This document shows, piece after piece, positions 27,503 to 34,514 of a stretch of 64,000 bases of DNA. Each line of letters opens with the position of its first letter. The first letter of the stretch is position 1. The notes under the pieces were generated by a model. The model was not told the DNA's origin, made no database searches, and was given only the letters and a program-made list of their open reading frames with translations. The position numbers and the translations under genes were made by a program. The stretch comes from Acinetobacter pragensis (lineage in GTDB: Bacteria > Pseudomonadota > Gammaproteobacteria > Pseudomonadales > Moraxellaceae), in the NCBI RefSeq assembly GCF_001605895.1, contig NZ_LUAW01000016.1:40377-104376 (forward strand). The letters are read 5' to 3'.

Positions 27503-30279
27503 TCTACACGCTCCGTTTGACAGGCTTTAATCAAGCCGCGAATTTCAGGCAGACACGAACCGCAATTTCCTCCGGCTTTTAAGCATGCGGTGACTTGTTT
27601 TTCATTGCTGATGTTATTTTCCTTGATTGCCGCAATGATTTTATTTTTACCGACTTTAAAACAGCTGCAGACCAATGGGCCATCATTATTGCTCATGGAC
27701 ATGGCTTGTCCTGCCAGTAGCGCTTTACGGTGCATTGCACTCAGGCGTTCGCGTTTGAACAAGCTTGCAACCCAATCACGGTCAGGCAATAAAGCCTCAG
27801 GCGCAATATACAAACTTGCAATAAGCACGCCATTTTGCAAAATCACCGTATGGGAAATCTGCGCTGACTGATCCTCCAAATTCAGCCATTCAAAGCTTTC
27901 ATCGGTAAATGGCAAAAGGGTTTTGAGCTGCGCGGTGGTTTTACTGAACTTCTGACGGTCAGCCAATTCGTAACGCAGCGCTTTCGCCAGTGTCACTTTG
28001 GTCCACCAAACAGCAGTATTCAGCGATACCTGCAAATGTTGCTCAAAGCCCTGACGGACATATAATACGCCATGCCATTGCGTATAAAATGGCTGCAGCA
28101 TTACCGGTGTATGTTTAAACTCAGGCTCACCCGAAATGGCATCAACTACTGGATTGACCACCTTGCCGATGCGCGCATCCGATGCCACCTGATCATTCCA
28201 ATGGATTGGGGCGAAAATTTGCCCGCGGCGAATATTTTCACTGACTTGGGCACGCAGCACACACAGCCCCCACGCAGATCGAACCTCAACCAATTCAGCA
28301 TCTTTAATGCCAAACTTCAGTGCATCCTGCGGATGTATTTCACAATACGGCTCAGCACGGTGCGTACTCAAATTGGCCGATAACCCCGTGCGGCTCATGG
28401 TATGCCATTGGTCTCGAATGCGGCCGGTATTTAATACCAGCGGATACTCCGCAGATACTTGATTGACTGGATCAATGGCGGCAGTAGCGATAAATTTAGC
28501 TTTAGCATCGGCATGGCTAAACTGTCCTTCTGAAAATAAACGCGCCACCGCGCCTTCTGGCTGATCCCATTGCCAGACGGGCCATTGTGTCGGTTTTAAA
28601 TCATCGTATTCAGCTGAACTGATATCAGCCAAACCTTGTAAATTGAAATAGCGGAAATTGGGGGTTGCGCTGCGGGCGGAAATTTCCGAATTTTGATAAG
28701 CCGAAAGCTGCGCATGTTCTTTGAAAATGTCATAGCTGCTTTGATAGTTAAAACCTGAAAAACCCATGCGCTGTGCCACTTGCGCAATCGCCCACCAATC
28801 TGCTTGTGTTTCGTCTGGCGCCGCTAAAAATGCGTGCTGACGGGAAATCCGGCGTTCAGAGTTGGTCACCGTCCCGTCTTTTTCCCCCCAGCCCAGCGCA
28901 GGCAGCAAAACATCTGCATATGCCGTAGTGTCTGTGTCCAGACAGATATCTGAGACCACCACCATTTCACATTTTTCCAGCGCTCTTTTGACTTGATCGG
29001 CATCCGGCAGACTCACTACGGGATTGGTCGCCATTATCCAAATGGCTTTAATTTTCCCGCTTTCCACCGCCTGAAACAGATCTACGGCTTTGAGGCCCGC
29101 TTGAGTGGCTATATATGGACTTTGCCAAAAATTTTGCACCAATTGCTGATGCTGCACATTGTCCAAATCTAAATGCACAGCCAGCATGTTGGCCAGTCCG
29201 CCGACTTCACGCCCGCCCATGGCATTCGGCTGCCCCGTCATGGAAAATGGCGCTGCGCCTAATTTGCCAATTTTTCCTGTCAATAAATGACAGTTAATGA
29301 TGCTATTGGCTTTATCCACCCCGCGTGAAGACTGATTCACTCCCATGGAAAACAGAGTCATCACCTTTTTAGTCTTGGCAAATTGCGTATAAAATTGTGC
29401 GAGCTTGTCTGCTGAAATCCCTGTCCGTGCGGCTACGGCGTCAATCGATGATTCATCTTCGCTGCTTTCAAGAGCTTGTTGTAAGCCTTGAGTATGCTGA
29501 GCAATGAAGGCATGATCTGAAAAGCCGTTTTGTTCTAAATACTGCAATAAGCCATTAAACAGGGCCACATCCTGCCCAGGCAAAATGGGCAAATGCAAAT
29601 CCGCGCTTTCACAGGTACTGGTAAACCGCGGGTCAATCACTACGACAAAAACATCACGCTGCTCTTTGGCTTTCATTATGCGCTGATACAATACTGGATG
29701 GCACCAAGCGGTATTAGAGCCAACCAAGACCACCATCTCGGCATGTTCAAAATCTTCATAGCTGGCAGGCACCAAATCTTCGCCAAAAGCGCGTTTATGC
29801 CCTGCTACAGCAGAGGACATGCAGAGGCGCGAATTGGTATCAATATTGGCGGTGCCCAAATAGCCTTTTACAAATTTATTGACTGCATAATAGTCTTCGG
29901 TAAGCAGTTGCCCTGAGACATAAAAGGCAATACTGTCACGGCCGTATTGATCAATGCATTGTTGAAATTTATCGCTGATGGAATCCAGTGCAGTGTCCCA
30001 ATCGGTGATTTTACGCTGCCCCTTGCGGCCTAGCATCGGCTGCAGCACACGTGTTTCTAAACCCAAGGTGTCCGCTAAATTGCTGCCTTTAATGCATAAT
30101 TTTCCGTAGTTAGAAGGATGATTAATATCTCCCTCAACTGTGACTTTCTGTCCTAAAGAAGTTTGCATGACATGCGCAGTAACACCGCAGCCGACACCGC
30201 AATAAGGGCATGTACTTTGGGTTGTTCTGTTTTTTAGCTCTATGGCGCTTTCGAGCTCCACAACGGGAATACTGTTCAT
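27499..30279 (-). CDS. nasA: Assimilatory nitrate reductase catalytic subunit
   Basis: 926 aa. The N-terminal [4Fe-4S] motif has Cys24, Cys27 and Cys31 (CPYCGVGC) with a fourth in GKLCIKGS. The molybdopterin domains follow (SRLCMSSAVAGHKRAFGED near the substrate site). The C-terminal ~60 residues carry a BFD-like [2Fe-2S] domain (CSCFKVG then CLKAGGNCGSC). It reduces nitrate to nitrite in the cytoplasm, with electrons from a separate reductase. AGGAG lies 5 nt before the ATG and overlaps the stop of a small upstream ORF. Confidence 0.93.
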   Translation of the reverse strand: MNSIPVVELESAIELKNRTTQSTCPYCGVGCGVTAHVMQTSLGQKVTVEGDINHPSNYGKLCIKGSNLADTLGLETRVLQPMLGRKGQRKITDWDTALDSISDKFQQCIDQYGRDSIAFYVSGQLLTEDYYAVNKFVKGYLGTANIDTNSRLCMSSAVAGHKRAFGEDLVPASYEDFEHAEMVVLVGSNTAWCHPVLYQRIMKAKEQRDVFVVVIDPRFTSTCESADLHLPILPGQDVALFNGLLQYLEQNGFSDHAFIAQHTQGLQQALESSEDESSIDAVAARTGISADKLAQFYTQFAKTKKVMTLFSMGVNQSSRGVDKANSIINCHLLTGKIGKLGAAPFSMTGQPNAMGGREVGGLANMLAVHLDLDNVQHQQLVQNFWQSPYIATQAGLKAVDLFQAVESGKIKAIWIMATNPVVSLPDADQVKRALEKCEMVVVSDICLDTDTTAYADVLLPALGWGEKDGTVTNSERRISRQHAFLAAPDETQADWWAIAQVAQRMGFSGFNYQSSYDIFKEHAQLSAYQNSEISARSATPNFRYFNLQGLADISSAEYDDLKPTQWPVWQWDQPEGAVARLFSEGQFSHADAKAKFIATAAIDPVNQVSAEYPLVLNTGRIRDQWHTMSRTGLSANLSTHRAEPYCEIHPQDALKFGIKDAELVEVRSAWGLCVLRAQVSENIRRGQIFAPIHWNDQVASDARIGKVVNPVVDAISGEPEFKHTPVMLQPFYTQWHGVLYVRQGFEQHLQVSLNTAVWWTKVTLAKALRYELADRQKFSKTTAQLKTLLPFTDESFEWLNLEDQSAQISHTVILQNGVLIASLYIAPEALLPDRDWVASLFKRERLSAMHRKALLAGQAMSMSNNDGPLVCSCFKVGKNKIIAAIKENNISNEKQVTACLKAGGNCGSCLPEIRGLIKACQTERVE

Positions 30280-30287
30280 GGATGCTC

Positions 30288-30533
30288 CTATGCCTTAATC
30301 AAAAAAATGCTGGGATTAGATTGGACAAGCGGCAGCTTTAATACGTTAAAATATGAAGGCTTAGGAGCCTTTTGTTGAAAATTCATATCATAAAATGGGC
30401 TCTGTTTAAGAGCATCTAATGGCTCTAACGAAGACCCAATCCAAAGACAATTTTTACAATAAAGTTGCACGATCCTAAGAAGAGCATGTGAACGCAAATA
30501 ATCTATTTTTGTCTGTTTAATAAGGGCAAACAC
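30288..30533 (-). CDS. Small ORF of unknown function in the nasA leader
   Basis: 81 codons from a GTG preceded by GGAG at 6 nt, ending 8 bp before the nasA ATG so that its stop lies on the nasA ribosome binding site. The product has one CxxC (Cys26, Cys29 in LYCKNCLW) and a basic N-terminus; I recognise no family. Its position suggests translational coupling to nasA or a leader peptide. It could also be a chance frame. Confidence 0.4.
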   Translation of the reverse strand: MFALIKQTKIDYLRSHALLRIVQLYCKNCLWIGSSLEPLDALKQSPFYDMNFQQKAPKPSYFNVLKLPLVQSNPSIFLIKA

Positions 30534-30604
30534 GGCCTTCTCCTTGATGCACTGAACGTAGGGTGTATATGCTATTTACCTGAAGAAAATAACAAGCGAT
30601 CAGA

Positions 30605-30622
30605 ACGGACATCGTTGGCCGT
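30605..30622 (-). ncRNA. ANTAR hairpin P2 of the nasA leader
   Basis: RNA: ACGG-C-C, loop AACGAU, G-U-CCGU. The six-base loop has A1 and G4. The surrounding 29 nt (30598-30626) are identical at 28 positions to the narK leader at 40237-40265. Confidence 0.7.
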
Positions 30623-30635
30623 CTTATAATGAAAT

Positions 30636-30651
30636 GAACCGGCTTTGGTTC
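30636..30651 (-). ncRNA. ANTAR hairpin P1 of the nasA leader
   Basis: RNA: GAACC, loop AAAGCC, GGUUC; a 5-bp perfect stem and a six-base loop with A1 and G4. It starts about 2 nt after the predicted transcription start and 13 nt before P2. Tandem A1/G4 hexaloops are the known target of ANTAR proteins such as NasT. Confidence 0.75.
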
Positions 30652-30662
30652 GCTTTGAATAC

Positions 30663-30679
30663 AGCAATGATTATGCCAA
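30663..30679 (-). promoter_or_regulatory. Sigma-54 promoter for nasA-mobA
   Basis: The - strand reads TTGGCATAATCATTGCT, with GG-N10-GC and good TTGGCA and TTGCT flanks. The predicted start at ~30652 puts ANTAR hairpin P1 at the very 5' end of the RNA. The region up to 30878 holds no gene. Confidence 0.75.
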
Positions 30680-30833
30680 TACTTAAAAATCTACTATTAA
30701 TCATTGAAAAGAAAAGAATTATATTTAATGAAGCCCAAATAAGCTTGTGATCTAATTTTGATTTAAAAACAGCAGCCTTAAACTGGTGCAATCTTATTTT
30801 TAGTTAAAGAAAATTTTTCAATTTTCAGACACT

Positions 30834-30855
30834 TTCGAATGCAAAAAATGCGTAT
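30834..30855. promoter_or_regulatory. Candidate enhancer upstream of nasA
   Basis: TTCGAATGC and ATGCGTAT occur together 155-175 bp upstream of the nasA sigma-54 promoter. The same two words occur at 40457-40480 between narK and nasT. The distance suits an NtrC-type activator, but the words do not clearly match the NtrC consensus. Confidence 0.3.
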
Positions 30856-30878
30856 GACTCAGTGTTCAATTGGCAATG

Positions 30879-32609
30879 CTAAAAATATGGAAGCAATAAA
30901 TATCCAATAATTAGCATAATAAGGATCAGCGATAAACTCCGCCAAAACAGCGCCGGATTTTTTTCCAGATATGCTTTTTTTTCAACTTCGAGAAAGCGCC
31001 GATTGGGATTTTTTAAATCATAAATAAATTCTGACAATGCAGCATAGCGCTGCGCCATATTAGGATGTAAGGCCTTTTGTATTGCGGCCTCTGCCCATGA
31101 AGGAATATCTGTTCTATATAGGCTGATCGGATGGTATTGCAATTTTTTTAACTGTTTTTTTTCAGTGCATTTTGCAACATCTGTTCCATAAGGAAGTTGC
31201 CGGCACAGCAGATAATAGGTCAACACCGCCAGTGAATACTGATCAGAACGGCTTCCGGCTGGCTCAGCTACAAAATATTCAGGCGCCATATAAGCCAGCG
31301 TCCCTAGAGGCAAATCGGCACGCTCGGGCTGAAATTCAGCAATCCCTTTAACTGAAGCTGAACCAAAATCAATCAGCTTAATTTCAGAATTCGTATTGAT
31401 CAGAATATTTTCAGGACGTATATCTTGATGCAGCATTTCAAGTCGATGAAACGCATTCAAGGCTTTGGCTATCTGCTCAACAATATCAATTATTATTGAG
31501 AGCTCGACAGGTTGTTTCTGCTGTTTTAGCCATGCGCTTAGCGTTTGACCTTCAATGTATTCAAAGGTTTGATAAAGATAATGCTTTGCGGTTCTTTGCG
31601 CATAGGAACGCATAACATACTCATTTTGAATACGTTTTGCTACCCACTCTTCTAAATAGAACTGCTCCAAGGCATTTTTTTGCTGATACAGTTCTGTTGC
31701 GGGGACTTTAATCACCAACTGCTGCTGTATATGCAGGTCACGGGCCAAATATAGACAGCTTCGATGATTTTCATGCAATTTTTTTTCAATCATATAGTCT
31801 TCAAATTGATCGCCAGACTGTAGTGCAGGTACGGCTTTTAAGTCTTGATATTGCGGATCGAAGTAATCACTGGCTAGTGAAGACAACGCATCAATTTGTA
31901 AAATCTGCAGAGTTAAATTGTCTGGACTTCCATTACCCAATGCGCGCTGCAGCAAGCACTCTGCTGCCTGATTTAAATCTTGGTTTATGTGTAACGCATC
32001 GAAAATATCCGCCTGATTAATGTATTCGTACACCCCATCTGTCATAAGAATGAAAATATCATCTGGATAAAACTGAACTTTTAGATAATCGATTTCTACT
32101 TTTTGCCCGACTCCTAAAGCACGGCTTAAATAACTTTCTTGAGATGAAAGCGAAATACGGTGATCTGTGGTTAGCTGTTCTAATTGCTGTGCCTGAATGC
32201 GGTAAACGCGCGCATCGCCAATATGGAAGATATGCGCATGGTCATGTTTAAGCACCAATGCGCTTAAAGTACAGACATAGCCGCGATCTTTATCAAATCT
32301 CCCCTGACTTTGCTGCGTCTGTGCAAATAGCCATGAATTGATGGCATTCAGAACACGTTCAGCAGAGGTTTTTACTGTCCATGATTCAGGTGTAGAAAAG
32401 TAATCATTAATAAAACTTGATACTGCTGTCTCACTGGCAATGTGACTGACATTGCTGCTGCTGATGCCATCAGCAATGGCGCAGGCGACGCCCTTTTGCT
32501 GGAGCAAATAATTTTGCGGCAGTCCTGCGCCGTGAAAATCTTGATTTATCGTTTTTTGACCTGAATCAGTGCATTGTCCAATTCGAACAGTGAGTTGTGT
32601 GTGCATCAT
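30879..32609 (-). CDS. Fused PP2C-type phosphatase / Ser-Thr protein kinase, membrane anchored
   Basis: 576 aa. Residues ~1-240 are a PP2C phosphatase (ADGISSS, HIGDARVYR, LMTDGVYE, GSPDNLTL). Residues ~265-530 are a Hanks kinase with the catalytic loop LHQDIRPENIL (HQD in place of HRD), DFGSA and APEY. A single membrane helix lies at ~555-573. A similar bifunctional gene sits in the nitrate assimilation cluster of Pseudomonas, so the link to nitrogen use is real, but its target is unknown. It lies 72 bp after nirC and is probably co-transcribed. The first or second Met may be the start. Confidence 0.85.
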   Translation of the reverse strand: MMHTQLTVRIGQCTDSGQKTINQDFHGAGLPQNYLLQQKGVACAIADGISSSNVSHIASETAVSSFINDYFSTPESWTVKTSAERVLNAINSWLFAQTQQSQGRFDKDRGYVCTLSALVLKHDHAHIFHIGDARVYRIQAQQLEQLTTDHRISLSSQESYLSRALGVGQKVEIDYLKVQFYPDDIFILMTDGVYEYINQADIFDALHINQDLNQAAECLLQRALGNGSPDNLTLQILQIDALSSLASDYFDPQYQDLKAVPALQSGDQFEDYMIEKKLHENHRSCLYLARDLHIQQQLVIKVPATELYQQKNALEQFYLEEWVAKRIQNEYVMRSYAQRTAKHYLYQTFEYIEGQTLSAWLKQQKQPVELSIIIDIVEQIAKALNAFHRLEMLHQDIRPENILINTNSEIKLIDFGSASVKGIAEFQPERADLPLGTLAYMAPEYFVAEPAGSRSDQYSLAVLTYYLLCRQLPYGTDVAKCTEKKQLKKLQYHPISLYRTDIPSWAEAAIQKALHPNMAQRYAALSEFIYDLKNPNRRFLEVEKKAYLEKNPALFWRSLSLILIMLIIGYLLLPYF

Positions 32610-32681
32610 TAGCGCTCAATGAAATGGAATCTTCCTTGATTCCGGAACAGATCTATAAACTTACTTATGTATAGATTGATA

Positions 32682-33491
32682 TTAAAAATCTTTTCTCGGT
32701 GCAGTCCGCACATGTGTGGTATACAAAGCCAACCCTGTTAATGTCAGTCCGCCGACTAAATTTCCCAGCGCTACCGGCAATTCATTCCAAATAAAATAAT
32801 CCATAATTGAAAAGTCGCCACCCATTATCATCGCAAATGGAAACAGGAACATATTCACCACAGAGTGTTCAAAACCCATTGCAAAAAACAGCATGACAGG
32901 CATCCACATCGCAATAAATTTACCGCTGACGGTCGTAGACATCATTGCACCGATTACTCCCAGTGACACCATCCAGTTACACAGCATGCCGCGGATGAAA
33001 ATTGTCACCCAGCCTGCAAAGCCGTATTCTGCATAACCTAAAGTCCGTGCTTCACCAATATGCGCAATGGCTAAACCGACGTTATTCGGTTCGGCAGCAA
33101 ATCCATAGGTATAAACAATTGCCATAAGAAAGGCCACCACGAGACAACCTCCAAAGTTTCCAAGAAAAACCAGCCCCCAGTTTTTCAAAATACGCTTCCA
33201 AGTCACACCCGGCCGCTTATCCAGCCACGCCAAAGGCGTAAGCACAAATACCCCCGTCAATAAGTCATATCCAAGCAGATACAGCATACAAAAACCGACA
33301 GGAAACAAAAGTGCACCAATCAGCGGCACACCTGTTTGCACAGCAATGGTCACCGCAAATACAGCAGCAAGCGCCAAAATCGCCCCCGCCATAAATGACC
33401 GAATTAAAACATCACGGGTTGCCATATGAAGTTTTGCTTCACCGGCATCTACTACTTTTTGTGCAAACTCTGCAGGTGCAAGATAGGACAT
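32682..33491 (-). CDS. nirC: Formate/nitrite transporter family channel NirC
   Basis: 269 aa with six helices and the FNT features: the re-entrant GNFGGCLVV segment and GNLVGG near the C-terminus. It moves nitrite across the inner membrane. The match to the NirC branch is supported mostly by context (nitrate assimilation genes on both sides). AGAGG lies 8 nt before the ATG. Confidence 0.85.
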   Translation of the reverse strand: MSYLAPAEFAQKVVDAGEAKLHMATRDVLIRSFMAGAILALAAVFAVTIAVQTGVPLIGALLFPVGFCMLYLLGYDLLTGVFVLTPLAWLDKRPGVTWKRILKNWGLVFLGNFGGCLVVAFLMAIVYTYGFAAEPNNVGLAIAHIGEARTLGYAEYGFAGWVTIFIRGMLCNWMVSLGVIGAMMSTTVSGKFIAMWMPVMLFFAMGFEHSVVNMFLFPFAMIMGGDFSIMDYFIWNELPVALGNLVGGLTLTGLALYTTHVRTAPRKDF

Positions 33492-33548
33492 CGCATTAAC
33501 CTCTTAATCTATGGGTCTAAGCAAGAATTTCTTTTCCATAAGTAAAAA

Positions 33549-33579
33549 GCGCCCAAGATTTGTTTAAAATCTTAGGCGC
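33549..33579 (-). terminator. Regulated intrinsic terminator in the nirC leader
   Basis: On the - strand a long stem starting GCGCCTAAGATTT pairs with AAATCTTGGGCGC around a 5-nt loop (one internal mismatch), followed at once by TTTTT. It lies ~58 nt before nirC, inside the leader. Its first six bases are also the 3' arm of ANTAR hairpin P2, so the two structures exclude each other. Confidence 0.8.
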
Positions 33580-33587
33580 CATTGCCT
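33574..33587 (-). ncRNA. ANTAR hairpin P2 of the nirC leader
   Basis: RNA: AGGC, loop AAUGGC, GCCU; six-base loop with A1 and G4. Its 3' arm overlaps the terminator by 6 nt, so NasT binding here would prevent termination. Confidence 0.75.
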
Positions 33588-33621
33588 GAAATAAAATTCT
33601 GCTCTATTAATTTAAATAAAA

Positions 33622-33635
33622 TGGCTTCATTGCCA
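33622..33635 (-). ncRNA. ANTAR hairpin P1 of the nirC leader
   Basis: RNA: UGGC, loop AAUGAA, GCCA; six-base loop with A1 and G4, ~7 nt after the predicted transcription start. It is 34 nt from P2, longer than the ~13 nt in the nasA and narK leaders. Confidence 0.7.
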
Positions 33636-33651
33636 ATACATAATTAATAGG

Positions 33652-33668
33652 TGCAAAGTTCATACCAG
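33652..33668 (-). promoter_or_regulatory. Sigma-54 promoter for nirC
   Basis: The - strand reads CTGGTATGAACTTTGCA, GG-N10-GC with a good TTTGCA end. The -24 part is TGGTAT rather than TGGCAC. It is back to back with the cynS promoter. Confidence 0.65.
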
Positions 33669-33706
33669 TTTATAAAATTATTAGAATAAAACTTATAAAA
33701 ATAGAT

Positions 33707-33723
33707 TTGGCATAAATCATGCT
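33707..33723 (+). promoter_or_regulatory. Sigma-54 promoter for cynS
   Basis: TTGGCATAAATCATGCT, GG-N10-GC, on the + strand. The predicted start is ~45 nt before the cynS ATG, and this short leader holds no ANTAR hairpin. Confidence 0.65.
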
Positions 33724-33776
33724 AAACAATATAAGAATTTTATATTTATTTTAAATAAACCTATTGGAGATAATAA

Positions 33777-34226
33777 ATGATCACGCAGCGTCAACAAGTC
33801 ACAGACATGATTATATCTGCTAAAGTTTTAAAGTCGATAAAATGGTCAAATGTTGCTCAAGAAGTTGGCTTATCTAAAGAGTGGGTCACTTCAGGATGTC
33901 TTGGTCAAATGGCTTTTAATAAACAGCAAGCAGAAAAAATTGGTCAAATTTTTGACTTAAGTGATGAAGCTGTTGCATGGCTGCAAATTGTTCCCTATAA
34001 GGGCTCACTTCCTACAAGTATCCCTACAGATCCTTTGATTTATCGTTGGTATGAAGTTGTAAGTGTGTATGGCACCACCATTAAAGAACTTATACATGAG
34101 GAGTTTGGTGACGGCATTATGAGCGCTATTGATTTCAGCATGGACATTCAGCGCGAAAATAATCCGAATGGAGACCGGGTTAATGTCGTGCTTTCTGGGA
34201 AGTTTTTACCGTATAAAAGTTACTAA
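33777..34226 (+). CDS. cynS: Cyanate hydratase (cyanase) CynS
   Basis: 149 aa, slightly shorter at the N-terminus than E. coli CynS (156). The catalytic triad Arg90, Glu93 and Ser116 is intact (PTDPLIYRWYE, EEFGDGIMSAIDF). It converts cyanate and bicarbonate to ammonium and CO2, giving usable nitrogen. GGAG stands 7 nt before the ATG. It is transcribed away from nirC. Confidence 0.95.
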   Translation: MITQRQQVTDMIISAKVLKSIKWSNVAQEVGLSKEWVTSGCLGQMAFNKQQAEKIGQIFDLSDEAVAWLQIVPYKGSLPTSIPTDPLIYRWYEVVSVYGTTIKELIHEEFGDGIMSAIDFSMDIQRENNPNGDRVNVVLSGKFLPYKSY

Positions 34227-34236
34227 GCAAGCTATT

Positions 34237-34266
34237 AAAAATAGCCATTGAAAAATGGCTATTTTT
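34237..34266 (+). terminator. Intrinsic terminator after cynS
   Basis: A 13-bp perfect stem (AAAAATAGCCATT / AATGGCTATTTTT) with a 4-nt loop and T run, 11 bp after the stop. Between here and 34442 the DNA is very AT-rich without recognisable features. Confidence 0.85.
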
Positions 34267-34442
34267 AATTTAAAGAGTATTTATTAAAACATAATTATTT
34301 AAAATAAAAATTCAACAAACAAATCAAAAAAAACCACCTTACCATATATTTAAAACCAATTACATAGCGCCAGAAAATACTTAGAGATCATAAATAAAAT
34401 ATGCTTAAATTTATTTTAAAGATGAATATTTGATTTAATTTA

Positions 34443-34473
34443 GAACTGCAGTATGGATTCAATACTGCAGTTC
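34443..34473 (-). terminator. Hairpin after the narK-nirB-nirD operon
   Basis: A 12-bp perfect stem GAACTGCAGTAT / ATACTGCAGTTC with a 7-nt loop, 42 bp after the last gene of the operon. No strong T run is present. Confidence 0.6.
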
Positions 34474-34514
34474 AATTTATATTTATTGCTTAGACAAACC
34501 GAAGTTAAGCCTGA

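Noticed and set aside
32623..32676. Hairpins between nirC and the phosphatase-kinase gene
   Set aside because: Short stems (GGAATC/GATTCC and ATCTATA/TATAGAT) have no U run on the - strand, so I do not call a terminator there.
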